NCBI RefSeq assembly: GCF_015546995.1 | Contig: NZ_JADMUH010000012.1 | Location: 1-55,728 of the forward strand | DNA from: Streptococcus infantis | GTDB lineage: Bacteria > Bacillota > Bacilli > Lactobacillales > Streptococcaceae | Direction of reading: 5' to 3' | DNA length: 55,728 nt | Part shown: positions 1-7,065 of the stretch, piece by piece | Numbering within the stretch: position 1 is the stretch's first letter | How the letters are laid out: each line of letters opens with the position of its first letter | Program-made: the position numbers and the translations under genes | The notes under the pieces: generated by a model | Database searches by the model: none | Told to the model about the DNA's origin: nothing | Seen by the model: the letters and a program-made list of their open reading frames with translations, nothing else

Positions 1-7
1 TATCAAC

Positions 8-46
8 AAAAAGCACATCCCTCAAAAAATGAGGGATGTGCTTTTT
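8..46 (-). terminator. Intrinsic terminator downstream of trkH
   Basis: A 17-bp perfect stem (arms 8-24 and 30-46) with a short loop has an A-run on one side and a T-run on the other, so it can terminate transcription in both directions. It sits 14 bases beyond the trkH stop codon. The flanking bases 1-5 and 46-50 also pair, making the whole of 1-50 almost one palindrome. Confidence 0.9.
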
Positions 47-59
47 GATAATAACATTG

Positions 60-1499
60 CTAACGCTTAGACCAGGTTCGCTTCATAAAGAGTAATATGA
101 TTGGATAAATTTCAAGACGTCCTGCAATCATTACAAAGGATAGGAGGAGTTTTGAAAACGGACTAAATATTGAAAAACTTGAGGTTGTTCCGAGAATTGG
201 GCCGATATTGTTAAAGCAACTGAAAACGGCACTCGTAACAATCATTAAATTGTTAGCATCTAAACTGATAATGAACATTAAGCTGAGTAGAATCATAATG
301 TAAACTACAAAGTACTTGAGAATCTTATGTTGGGTGTCCTTGTCGACTACCGTTTGATTAACATGGAGAGTTAAAACACGGTGAGGGGATATGGTAGACA
401 AAAATTGATTTTTAGCAATTTTAGCTAGAATAACTCCACGCATTACTTTGAGACCACCAGCAGTAGATCCAGCAGAACCACCAATCGCCATCAGCATCAG
501 TAAAATATATTGTGAAAACAAAGGCCAATTTGTAATGTTGCCATAACCGAAACCAGTTGTAGTGATGATATTAGAAACTTGGAAGAAGGCCATCTCAAAA
601 CTTTGTGAAACGCCACTATAAAGGTGGAGTGTATTGAGAGTAATTAAGCCGGTAGAAACGACGACAATCAAGAGATAAGCACGAAGCTCCTCATCGAAAA
701 AGAATTCCTTGACTCGACGAAGCATGAGATAGTAGTAGAGGTTGAAATTGACACCAAACATCAAGACCCCAACACTCGTCAGATAGGTAATAAGAGAACT
801 ATTATAGTGGGCGATTCCATCATTGTAAACCGTGAAACCACCAGTCCCAGCAGTTCCCATAGCGATAACAAAACTATCGTAGAGTGGCATACCGGCAAGA
901 TAATAAATCACTACAAAGAGGGCGAACATTGCCAGATACAGGATGTAGAGGATTTGTGCAGTATTTTTTAGCTTAGATACCACCTTACCAAATACTGGTC
1001 CAGGGACTTCGGCCTTCATAACCTCTAAGTGGCTATTTTTAGCATTGTCCATAATAGCTAGGGCAAAAACTAGCACCCCCATACCTCCGATGAGGTGAGT
1101 GAAACTTCTCCAAAATAGAAGAGAACGGCTTAAGACAGAAACGTCATTTAAGATAGTTGCTCCCGTAGTAGTGAAGCCGGAACTAGTTTCGAAGAAGGCA
1201 TCGATAAAATTGGGGATTTGACCTGAAAAGACAAAGGGAAGGGAGCCAAAGAAAGACCAGAGGATCCAACATAGGGCAACAATTAAGACTCCTTCTTTAG
1301 CATAGATACGTTGTTTTTTAGGCTTTTTGATGATTCCGAGTAGACCTAGGACAACAAGAATCCCGATGGTAGAGAAAAGAGCTGTAAAAACTTGATTAGA
1401 TTCTCGATAGTAAAGAGCAATACCAACAGGAACTAAAAGTAACCCAGCTTCAATCAAGAGTAGTTTTGCAAGAAGAAAGCGTACCATACTTCTATTCAT
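60..1499 (-). CDS. trkH: Trk-family potassium uptake protein TrkH (membrane subunit)
   Basis: Integral membrane K+ translocating subunit of a Trk/Ktr uptake system, 479 residues, about ten hydrophobic segments. The four pore-loop signatures of the TrkH/KtrB family are visible in order: TTTGATIL near residue 110, GTAGTGGFTV near 215, TTTGFGYG near 313, and GGSAGSTAGG near 341, the last being the conserved P-loop. The gene lies 3 bases after trkA on the same strand, so the two are cotranscribed and probably translationally coupled. TrkA-type RCK proteins gate TrkH by nucleotide binding (family knowledge). Mitis-group genomes usually carry a second Trk pair with a short RCK partner; the long partner here identifies this as the other pair. 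No anomaly seen. Confidence 0.93.
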   Translation of the reverse strand: MNRSMVRFLLAKLLLIEAGLLLVPVGIALYYRESNQVFTALFSTIGILVVLGLLGIIKKPKKQRIYAKEGVLIVALCWILWSFFGSLPFVFSGQIPNFIDAFFETSSGFTTTGATILNDVSVLSRSLLFWRSFTHLIGGMGVLVFALAIMDNAKNSHLEVMKAEVPGPVFGKVVSKLKNTAQILYILYLAMFALFVVIYYLAGMPLYDSFVIAMGTAGTGGFTVYNDGIAHYNSSLITYLTSVGVLMFGVNFNLYYYLMLRRVKEFFFDEELRAYLLIVVVSTGLITLNTLHLYSGVSQSFEMAFFQVSNIITTTGFGYGNITNWPLFSQYILLMLMAIGGSAGSTAGGLKVMRGVILAKIAKNQFLSTISPHRVLTLHVNQTVVDKDTQHKILKYFVVYIMILLSLMFIISLDANNLMIVTSAVFSCFNNIGPILGTTSSFSIFSPFSKLLLSFVMIAGRLEIYPIILLFMKRTWSKR

Positions 1500-1502
1500 A
1501 GC

Positions 1503-2852
1503 TTACCTCTCTAACAAATCATAAATCTTGGTGATGTTTGATAGCAAAGTGATAACCACAAGCTTATCACCGACTTGGAGTGTGTCTTCTCCTGTTGGGA
1601 AGATCGTTTTTCCATTGCGGATAATAGCAGCAATCAAGACATCCTTTTTGAGCTTCAATTGAGATAAAGGCTTGCCAGTCATTTTATTGGCTTCCTTGAT
1701 CAGGAATTGAAGAGTTTCTACCTGTCCATTTGCTAGATGGTGCATAGCTTGAAGGTCAGAATATTGCGCATTTACACGACCATGGATAAAGTGCATAATG
1801 GTATCAACAGCGATTGTTTTAGGGGTGATGATACTTGAGAAATCTGTCGCATGAATGATTTCCAATAGGCTTGTTCGGTTTACCTTAGTAATATTTTTCT
1901 GAACACCTATGTTATCCAAAAACATAGAGGTAATGATATTTTCCTCGTCGACTCCTGTCAAAGTGGCAACGGCATCATAGTTTTGTGCACTTTCTTCTAA
2001 GAGGGTGTCCTTAGTTGTTCCATCACCTTGGACTATATAGAGTTTAGGGAATTTTTCGCTGAAAAAGGCAGCTATTTCAGGATTGACCTCAATAACCTTG
2101 GTATCGATACGACTGTCTTTTAACATACCTAAGAGATAGTAAGCAATTTTCCCAGCTCCTATGATGAGTAAACTCTTAACAACTCTGGACTTAATATAGT
2201 TGTGGAAGAGCATCATATCGACACGACTTCCTGTCACGAAGATACGGTCTTTATCTTCTAAAATCATATCTCCACTAGGAATCATGAGTTTGTGGTCGCG
2301 TTCGATAGCACAGACAATAACATTACCAAACTTTTTACGAAAATCTGCAATAGACATCTGACAAATATTACTGAAATTTCGTACCTTGAATTCCATTAAG
2401 CTGACTAATCCACCTGCAAAACGCTCAACAGAAAGAGCATTGGGGAAGTCTATAATATTAGCGATAGCACGAGCTGCTAGGAGTTCAGGGTTTACAATGA
2501 GTGAAAATCCAAGAATATTTTTTTCTTTAAAGTAAGGGTTGGAATATTCAGGATTTCGTACACGAACAATGGTTTCCTTTGCTCCCATTTTTTTGGCTAA
2601 AACAGCCGAAACCATGTTGACCTCGTCGTATTGAGTCATGGCAATGAAAATATCACAATCTTGAACATTGGCTGCTTCTAACATCGCAAAGTCAGCTCCG
2701 TTACCTGCGATTCCCATAATATCAAAACGGCTGGTCAAGTATTTTAGAACAGTTTCGTTCTGTTCAATTAAGACAACATCATGGTTGTCAGCAACAAGTG
2801 AACGACAGAGGGCAGAACCTACTTTTCCCCCTCCGACAAGAATAATCTTCAT
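1503..2852 (-). CDS. trkA: Trk potassium uptake regulatory subunit TrkA
   Basis: Cytoplasmic gating subunit, 449 residues, built as a tandem duplication: two RCK-N Rossmann domains, each followed by an RCK-C domain. The first NAD-binding loop (GGGKVGSAL) starts near residue 7 and the second (GAGKIAYYL) near residue 232. Each RCK-N also shows an acidic residue at the end of strand 2 (VVLIEQN and TKVIEVN), typical of dinucleotide binding. The duplicated RCK layout matches E. coli TrkA rather than the single-RCK KtrA or CabP proteins. It is first in a two-gene operon with trkH. The start ATG lies in a purine-poor context, and a TATGAT hexamer on the minus strand around 2884-2889 could be the -10, but I cannot place a convincing -35. 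Confidence 0.92.
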   Translation of the reverse strand: MKIILVGGGKVGSALCRSLVADNHDVVLIEQNETVLKYLTSRFDIMGIAGNGADFAMLEAANVQDCDIFIAMTQYDEVNMVSAVLAKKMGAKETIVRVRNPEYSNPYFKEKNILGFSLIVNPELLAARAIANIIDFPNALSVERFAGGLVSLMEFKVRNFSNICQMSIADFRKKFGNVIVCAIERDHKLMIPSGDMILEDKDRIFVTGSRVDMMLFHNYIKSRVVKSLLIIGAGKIAYYLLGMLKDSRIDTKVIEVNPEIAAFFSEKFPKLYIVQGDGTTKDTLLEESAQNYDAVATLTGVDEENIITSMFLDNIGVQKNITKVNRTSLLEIIHATDFSSIITPKTIAVDTIMHFIHGRVNAQYSDLQAMHHLANGQVETLQFLIKEANKMTGKPLSQLKLKKDVLIAAIIRNGKTIFPTGEDTLQVGDKLVVITLLSNITKIYDLLER

Positions 2853-3117
2853 AGTTAGTTAACCTACTTTTTCAATATGTCTCTATCATACCTTTTTTTA
2901 GAAAAAAATGCACTCAACAACCGACTGTTTCCTTGTTTAATAAAGGGATTAGGGGAATTCGAATAAATATTTTGCTTTAAATATCATATGTTTATGAAAA
3001 AACTTGTTCCGAAAATTCTTAATCTATGTAAATTCTATGATATTGCTTGCTGAAAGTTGAAATTTTAACTTTTGTAAATATGCTTGTAAAAAAAATGAAA
3101 AAATCAAGTCATTTCTA
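2853..3117. other. AT-rich spacer between divergent trkA and trmL
   Basis: About 265 bases without a supportable gene. It must contain the minus-strand promoter for trkA near 2880-2920 and ends at the trmL promoter. A 21-codon reading frame from about 2987 has no Shine-Dalgarno sequence and is not called. No repeat or known element recognised. Confidence 0.6.
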
Positions 3118-3145
3118 TTGACAATCAGGCTGAAAGTGTTATACT
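3118..3145 (+). promoter_or_regulatory. Promoter of the trmL leader
   Basis: A perfect TTGACA (3118-3123) and TATACT (3140-3145), separated by 16 bases. This is one of the strongest sigma-A matches in the window. Predicted start of transcription is near 3152, leaving a leader of about 125 bases before trmL. Confidence 0.8.
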
Positions 3146-3151
3146 AAAAAA

Positions 3152-3253
3152 GTAGTTTCGCTGATTTACTTCAAACCTGTTGTGAGGTAAGTTAACGATG
3201 CCTTAACCACGCTGTTTGCTGAGCTTGACTCCGGGCAGTGTGGCTATTTTTTT
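3152..3253 (+). ncRNA. Structured leader RNA or small RNA with its own terminator
   Basis: Between a strong promoter and the trmL ribosome binding site lie three possible hairpins. The first is 3168-3192 (ACTT/AAGT outside, ACCT/AGGT inside). The second is 3191-3207 (GTTAA/TTAAC). The third is an intrinsic terminator: 3207-3214 pairs with 3236-3243 (8 bp, one G-U), followed by seven T from 3247. Transcripts should largely stop near 3253, giving a stable RNA of about 100 bases, with read-through into trmL. I recognise no riboswitch or T-box consensus. It could be a free small RNA, an attenuator, or both. Confidence 0.55.
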
Positions 3254-3276
3254 GCACTAGTGAGAGGAAGCAAGGC

Positions 3277-3780
3277 ATGGCCAATCATATTGTATTGTTT
3301 GAACCACAAATTCCACAAAATACGGGAAATATTGCACGAACCTGTGCGGCGACGAATGCGCCCCTTCATATTATCAAACCGATGGGCTTTCCGATTGATG
3401 ATCGTAAAATGAAGAGAGCTGGGCTAGACTATTGGGACAAACTTGAAATCTATTTTTATGATAGTTTAGATGAATTTATGAAAAAAATGGATGGTCAAGT
3501 CTACTTGATTTCTAAGTTTGCAGAAAAGGTCTATTCAGATGCTGACTTCACGATAGAAGGAAACCATTATTTTCTTTTTGGACGTGAAGATAAAGGTTTG
3601 CCTGAGGAATTTATGCGGGAATATCCGGAAAAAGCTCTCAGAATTCCTATGAATGATGAACATGTCCGTAGTCTCAATGTATCCAATACTGTATGTATGA
3701 TTGTCTATGAGGCCCTTCGTCAACAAAATTTTGCGGGTCTCGAACTGGTTCATACTTACGAAACGGATAAGTTGAAATAA
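3277..3780 (+). CDS. trmL: tRNA (cytidine(34)-2'-O)-methyltransferase TrmL
   Basis: SPOUT-class methyltransferase, 167 residues, that 2'-O-methylates the wobble base of tRNA-Leu isoacceptors using SAM. Family motifs: N-terminal [16 protein letters not shown] (residues 6-21), central [11 protein letters not shown] forming part of the knot, and C-terminal LRIPM followed by RSLNVSNTV. The length is typical of stand-alone TrmL. I use the ATG at 3277, which follows a GAGAGGA ribosome site at about 3262-3268; the longer frame starting with GTG at 3238 would begin inside the leader terminator stem and is not credible. Monocistronic, with a strong terminator 20 bases beyond its stop codon. Confidence 0.92.
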   Translation: MANHIVLFEPQIPQNTGNIARTCAATNAPLHIIKPMGFPIDDRKMKRAGLDYWDKLEIYFYDSLDEFMKKMDGQVYLISKFAEKVYSDADFTIEGNHYFLFGREDKGLPEEFMREYPEKALRIPMNDEHVRSLNVSNTVCMIVYEALRQQNFAGLELVHTYETDKLK

Positions 3781-3800
3781 ACACTGATAAGAGATAAAAT

Positions 3801-3823
3801 GCTTGCGCTTGCAAGCTTTTTTT
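3801..3823 (+). terminator. Intrinsic terminator of trmL
   Basis: Stem GCTTGC/GCAAGC (3801-3806 with 3811-3816) with a 4-base loop, followed by seven T residues. Confidence 0.85.
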
Positions 3824-3837
3824 GTTATCATTAGAGG

Positions 3838-4050
3838 GTCTTCAGGGCAGGGTGTGATTCCCGACCGGCGGTAAATTTGACTAGCTATTTTAGCTTTCTC
3901 TTCGTTGTCTTGTCTCGATATACTTTAAGTATTATCTTCGACTGCGACGTCTAGATAAATCTAAAATATCTTAGCCAAATAAGTCCGCGAGCGCAAGCTG
4001 ATGTGGTGAGATTCCACAACCGACAGTATAGTCTGGATGGGAGAAGACGA
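3838..4050 (+). promoter_or_regulatory. FMN riboswitch (RFN element) with an oversized P3 arm
   Basis: The conserved RFN core blocks are all present in order: the 5' segment ending in TTCAGGGCAGGG, then GATTCCCGACCGGCGGTAA, CCGCGAGCGC, GTGAGATTCCAC, and ACCGACAGTATAGTCTGGATGGGAGAAGA. FMN binding is expected to reduce expression of the riboflavin transporter gene downstream. The P3 arm is unusually long: about 108 bases between GGCGGTAA (ending 3874) and the conserved CCGCGAG (from 3984). Its base pairs imperfectly (roughly 3875-3899 with 3953-3980), and its tip contains the palindromic ATACTTTAAGTAT at 3919-3931. An ordinary P3 is far shorter. Confidence 0.95.
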
Positions 4051-4092
4051 AAGGATAGCTTTGTCTATTCTGCTTCATTATAATAGAAATAA

Positions 4093-4125
4093 AACCAGTT
4101 TCTTTGTAAGCTTAGGTTATTTTTT
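4093..4125 (+). terminator. Candidate expression-platform terminator of the FMN riboswitch
   Basis: AACCAGTTT (4093-4101) can pair with AAGCT-TA-GGTT (4108-4118) with a two-base bulge, and six or more T follow. This lies between the aptamer and ribU, in the place where an FMN-controlled terminator would be expected. The alternative antiterminator pairing was not worked out. Confidence 0.5.
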
Positions 4126-4200
4126 GAGATAGTTAAGAGAGTAGATAGAGAGAAACTTTCCAACTTCTTCTGATTTTATAGAAAATTGGAGGAACCTGTT

Positions 4201-4764
4201 ATGACAAACACACGTCGACTTTCGACCATTGCAATTTTATCAGCACTTTCATTTGTGTTGATGTACTTTGACTTTCCGCTTCTACCGGCGGCATCCTTTT
4301 TAAGGATTGAGTTCAGTATCTTACCGGTTTTGATAGGGTTAATAGTACTCGATTTGCCAGCGGCTTTAGGAGTACTTTTTCTTCGCTCCTTGCTGAAAAT
4401 CCTTCTGAACAATCAAGGAGTTAGTACCTATATTGGTTTGCCGATGAATATCGTAGCCTTAGGAGTCTTTGTTCTTGCTTTTGGTCTGATTTGGAGAAAA
4501 GAGCGTACAACCATGCGTTTTGTCCTAGCTTCATTAGCAGGGACGATTGGTCTTACTTTAGCTATGCTGGTTCTAAACTACGTTTATGCTGTACCTTTGT
4601 ACGCAAAATTTGCTAACTTCGATATAGAGAATATTCTAGGACTTAGTAATTACTTGTTGGCAATGGTTTTACCATTCAATTTGATTGAAGGTGTCATCTT
4701 TGCCCTCTCATTCTGGTTATTATTTGTCCTCTTGAAACCAACTTTGAAATACTATGAAAGATAA
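4201..4764 (+). CDS. ribU: Riboflavin ECF transporter substrate-binding protein RibU
   Basis: S-component of an energy-coupling-factor transporter, 187 residues, about six membrane helices. It captures riboflavin outside and works with the shared EcfA/A'/T module encoded elsewhere. The N-terminus (TRRLSTIAILSALSFVLMYFDFPL) and the PxLIGLI-like segment near residue 45 are typical of RibU. The FMN riboswitch immediately upstream is strong independent support for the substrate. The ATG at 4201 follows GGAGGA at 4188-4193; the longer frame starting at a TTG inside that Shine-Dalgarno is rejected. Its 3' end overlaps the next gene by 11 bases, so the PAP2 gene is under the same riboswitch. Confidence 0.93.
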   Translation: MTNTRRLSTIAILSALSFVLMYFDFPLLPAASFLRIEFSILPVLIGLIVLDLPAALGVLFLRSLLKILLNNQGVSTYIGLPMNIVALGVFVLAFGLIWRKERTTMRFVLASLAGTIGLTLAMLVLNYVYAVPLYAKFANFDIENILGLSNYLLAMVLPFNLIEGVIFALSFWLLFVLLKPTLKYYER

Positions 4765-5404
4765 ACAAACATATTTAACAAAGGGCTCTTTTGCCCTTTT
4801 ACTATTTGTAATTCTGGGTTATGTCGTTAAGTTTTATCCAGAGCAACTGGTAGCATTGGACTCCTCGGTTCAAACAGCTATTCGAGGTGATTTACCCGAG
4901 ACCTTAACTTTGATTTTTCGTGGAATTACACGTCTGATTGATTTACCTATTGTCATTAGTTGGGCTATTATTTTGATTGCTATCTTTTACCTGAAAAAGT
5001 GGAAAACTGAGAGCCTATTGGTAGCTGGGAATCTTGGTCTGGCTGGTATTTTAATTGTGTCTTTAAAACACCTCTATCAACGTCCACGACCAGATATTTT
5101 ACACTTAGTGGAGGAGAAAGGATTTTCTTTCCCAAGTGGGCATTCACTGGCGGTGACTTTACTCATCGGTTCCTTGATCATTATCCTAGGTCAGAGAGTG
5201 AAAAACACTACTACAAAGCTAGCTTTACAAGGACTACTAGGACTTTACCTAGTTAGTGTTCTTGTCTCTAGAGTTTATCTTGGTGTCCACTACCCATCAG
5301 ATGTTCTGGCAAGCCTGAGTCTAGGTCTAGGAATCTTGTTTATTGAATTTCCATTTTATGACAAACTCCGTTTTCAATGGCGCTTTACAGGCAAGCAGAA
5401 GTAG
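4754..5404 (+). CDS. PAP2-family membrane phosphatase
   Basis: Membrane phosphatase of the type 2 phosphatidic acid phosphatase superfamily, 216 residues, about six transmembrane helices. The three catalytic blocks are complete: KHLYQRPRP near residue 106, PSGHS near 128 and SRVYLGVHYPSD near 173, carrying the Lys/Arg, Ser-Gly-His and Arg/His/Asp residues of the site. Substrates in this family include phosphatidate, phosphatidylglycerophosphate and undecaprenyl pyrophosphate; the sequence does not tell which. It overlaps ribU by 11 bases, so FMN-dependent coexpression is predicted, although a link to flavin metabolism is not obvious. It might hydrolyse a flavin phosphate or lipid phosphate, but that is speculation. 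Confidence 0.85.
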   Translation: MKDKQTYLTKGSFALLLFVILGYVVKFYPEQLVALDSSVQTAIRGDLPETLTLIFRGITRLIDLPIVISWAIILIAIFYLKKWKTESLLVAGNLGLAGILIVSLKHLYQRPRPDILHLVEEKGFSFPSGHSLAVTLLIGSLIIILGQRVKNTTTKLALQGLLGLYLVSVLVSRVYLGVHYPSDVLASLSLGLGILFIEFPFYDKLRFQWRFTGKQK

Positions 5405-5431
5405 GCATTAATCCTTTGTGAGGAAGTAAAA

Positions 5432-5851
5432 ATGGAAGTCAAGATAAAAGATCTTCATCCGAGTCAACTTTACTTATCAGAGAAGAAGTTGCAAGATATT
5501 CAGATGCTTTATCAGTCGGTAAAACTAATCAATGTTGATCCAATTAGTATTCTTGCATTTGGAAATTGCTTGTTGATTACAGATGGGCATCACAGGGCTT
5601 ATCAGGCTTTGTTAATGGGCCAAGATACGATTTCTGCTGAGTGGGATAAAGATGGTGGTGATGAAATCTATCATCTTTATGCAAAAGCTTGTGAGGAAAG
5701 AAAGATATACTCTATTCTGGATTTAAAAAATCATGTCTTATCTCAAGATGAATATGAGGCAAAATGGTATAACTGGTGTGATGGTTTTAATCAAGCAGCG
5801 GAGCTAGTATTAGGAGTAGAAAATGATGACAAAAATCATTCAGATAGATGA
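5432..5851 (+). CDS. ParB/sulfiredoxin-fold N-terminal-like protein
   Basis: Small cytoplasmic protein of 139 residues. The first part resembles the ParB N-terminal (ParB/Srx) fold: LHPSQLYLSEKKL near residues 8-20, then DPISILAFGNCLLITDGHHRAYQAL (about 36-60), where DGHHR corresponds to the phosphate-binding GHRR/GHHR motif that binds CTP or ATP in this superfamily. There is no helix-turn-helix, so it is not a centromere-binding ParB. The C-terminal half is charged, rich in Trp and Tyr, and unrecognised. The start follows GAGGAAGT. Its 3' end overlaps the next gene by 29 bases in another frame, suggesting a translationally coupled pair with the acetyltransferase. True function unknown. Confidence 0.75.
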   Translation: MEVKIKDLHPSQLYLSEKKLQDIQMLYQSVKLINVDPISILAFGNCLLITDGHHRAYQALLMGQDTISAEWDKDGGDEIYHLYAKACEERKIYSILDLKNHVLSQDEYEAKWYNWCDGFNQAAELVLGVENDDKNHSDR

Positions 5852-6310
5852 TTCCTTACGTCTAGTTCCCTATTTTTTAGCAGATCATCATGATGCAGCT
5901 TTGGGCTGGTATCAAGATGTGGATTTGGTAGAACTTGTAGACGGCATTAGAATACCCTATAGTTTGGAAAAATTAAATACCATGTATTCCTATTTAGAAA
6001 GTAACGGGGATTTGTTCTGGATTGAGTTTCGAGAAAAGGGGGAGTGGTTTCCATTGGTGATGTCACCTTATCTCAGGAGAATCTTCCTATTGTGATTGGC
6101 AATCCAACTTATCAGTATCAAGGACTTGGACGCAAAGTTTTGAAGGTCTTGATTGATCTAGCTCGTCAAAGGGGATGGAAAGAATTAAAAGTTCAGGAAA
6201 TCTATGATTTCAATCATGCCTCCAGACGATGTTTTGAATCCCTTGGTTTTGTTGAGAGTAGAAGAACTGAAATTGGGGTTGGCTTTCTCTTAAAACTGGA
6301 CACTAACTAG
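5823..6310 (+). pseudogene. GNAT-family N-acetyltransferase, broken by a one-base frameshift
   Basis: The first reading frame (5823 to 6095) gives an acetyltransferase N-terminal half ending ...FWIEFREKGEWFP and then drifts into an unrelated tail. A second frame takes up exactly where the first fails with SIGDVTLSQENLPIVIG and continues through the GNAT acetyl-CoA loop YQGLGRKVL and the C-terminal FNHASRRCFESLGF to the stop at 6310. Together the frames make 488 bases, one short of 163 codons. Loss of one G in a TGGGTT context near 6045-6047 would explain it. It is either a recent pseudogene or a sequencing error. The likely intact product is about 162 residues; the acceptor is unknown. Confidence 0.85.
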
Positions 6311-6324
6311 GCTAAATTATTTTT

Positions 6325-6353
6325 AAAAATCGCTCAAAAATAGAGCGGTTTTT
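6325..6353 (+). terminator. Intrinsic terminator after the acetyltransferase
   Basis: AAAAATCGCTC pairs with GAGCGGTTTTT (one G-U), loop of about seven A/T bases, ending in a T-run. Confidence 0.85.
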
Positions 6354-6437
6354 AAATTCATAGTTTGCAACACTTTTAAAATCGAAATGATAGGCAAATT
6401 CAGTTATAAAATTTCTCTAAAAATAGAATTTTTCTCT

Positions 6438-6465
6438 TGCATTTGGGATAAATTAGTGTATAATA
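6438..6465 (+). promoter_or_regulatory. Promoter of rplK-rplA
   Basis: TTGCAT (6438-6443), 16-base spacer, TATAAT (6460-6465). The predicted start is near 6472, leaving a leader of about 70 bases before rplK. Confidence 0.8.
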
Positions 6466-6471
6466 GTAGGG

Positions 6472-6528
6472 TATGTGTAAAACATACTTGTGGGAGGTAA
6501 AAATCTTTAAATTACCGCCAAAACCACA
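6472..6528 (+). promoter_or_regulatory. Structured leader of rplK mRNA
   Basis: Two hairpins separate the promoter from the ribosome site: GTATGT/ACATAC (6472-6488), then an interrupted helix GTGG..GGTAA / TTACC..CCAC (6491-6528). The AGGAGG ribosome site follows at once. Ribosomal-protein operons are often feedback controlled through such leaders; L1 or L11 binding here is inference only. Confidence 0.5.
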
Positions 6529-6543
6529 AAGGAGGATTTAGAA

Positions 6544-6969
6544 ATGGCTAAAAAAGTCGAAAAACTTGTAAAATTGCAAATCCCTGCTGGTAAAGCTACG
6601 CCAGCTCCACCGGTTGGACCTGCTCTTGGTCAAGCTGGTATCAACATCATGGGATTCACAAAAGAGTTCAACGCTCGTACAGCTGATCAAGCTGGTATGA
6701 TTATTCCAGTTGTTATCTCAGTATACGAAGATAAATCATTTACTTTCGTTACTAAGACACCACCAGCTGCTGTTCTTTTGAAAAAAGCTGCAGGTGTTGA
6801 AAAAGGATCAGGTACACCTAACAAAACTAAAGTTGCTACAGTTACTCGTGCACAAGTACAAGAAATTGCAGAAACTAAGATGCCAGATTTGAACGCTGCA
6901 AACATTGAGTCTGCAATGCGTATGATCGAAGGTACTGCTCGTTCTATGGGATTCACTGTTGTTGACTAA
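6544..6969 (+). CDS. rplK: 50S ribosomal protein L11
   Basis: L11 of the large-subunit GTPase-associated centre, 141 residues, the standard bacterial length. N-terminal domain carries the proline-rich [24 protein letters not shown] segment (about residues 10-34, thiostrepton-contacting region), and the C-terminal RNA-binding domain ends [20 protein letters not shown] lies 8 bases before the ATG. Codon use is strongly biased, as expected for a highly expressed gene. First gene of a two-gene operon with rplA; rplJ-rplL are not adjacent, as is usual in streptococci. Confidence 0.98.
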   Translation: MAKKVEKLVKLQIPAGKATPAPPVGPALGQAGINIMGFTKEFNARTADQAGMIIPVVISVYEDKSFTFVTKTPPAAVLLKKAAGVEKGSGTPNKTKVATVTRAQVQEIAETKMPDLNAANIESAMRMIEGTARSMGFTVVD

Positions 6970-6989
6970 TCAATAACTTCCCTATATAA

Positions 6990-7025
6990 CCCGCAAGACT
7001 TCATCATTTCGAGAAGTGACGTGGG
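6990..7025 (+). promoter_or_regulatory. Hairpin between rplK and rplA
   Basis: CCCGC (6990-6994) pairs with GTGGG (7021-7025) and ACTTC (6998-7002) with GAAGT (7013-7017), giving an interrupted helix with asymmetric internal loops just upstream of the rplA ribosome site. No T-run follows, so it is not a terminator. It could be an L1-binding mRNA element or an RNase processing site. Confidence 0.4.
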
Positions 7026-7065
7026 AGATGAAAATCGATTGAACCACTTACAAGGAGAATAGAAA

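Noticed and set aside
2987..3052. 21-codon reading frame in the trkA-trmL spacer
   Set aside because: No ribosome binding site, AT-rich sequence, and it ends before the trmL promoter; chance frame.
3238..3276. Upstream GTG start for trmL
   Set aside because: It lies inside the terminator stem of the leader RNA and lacks a Shine-Dalgarno; the ATG at 3277 fits the family.
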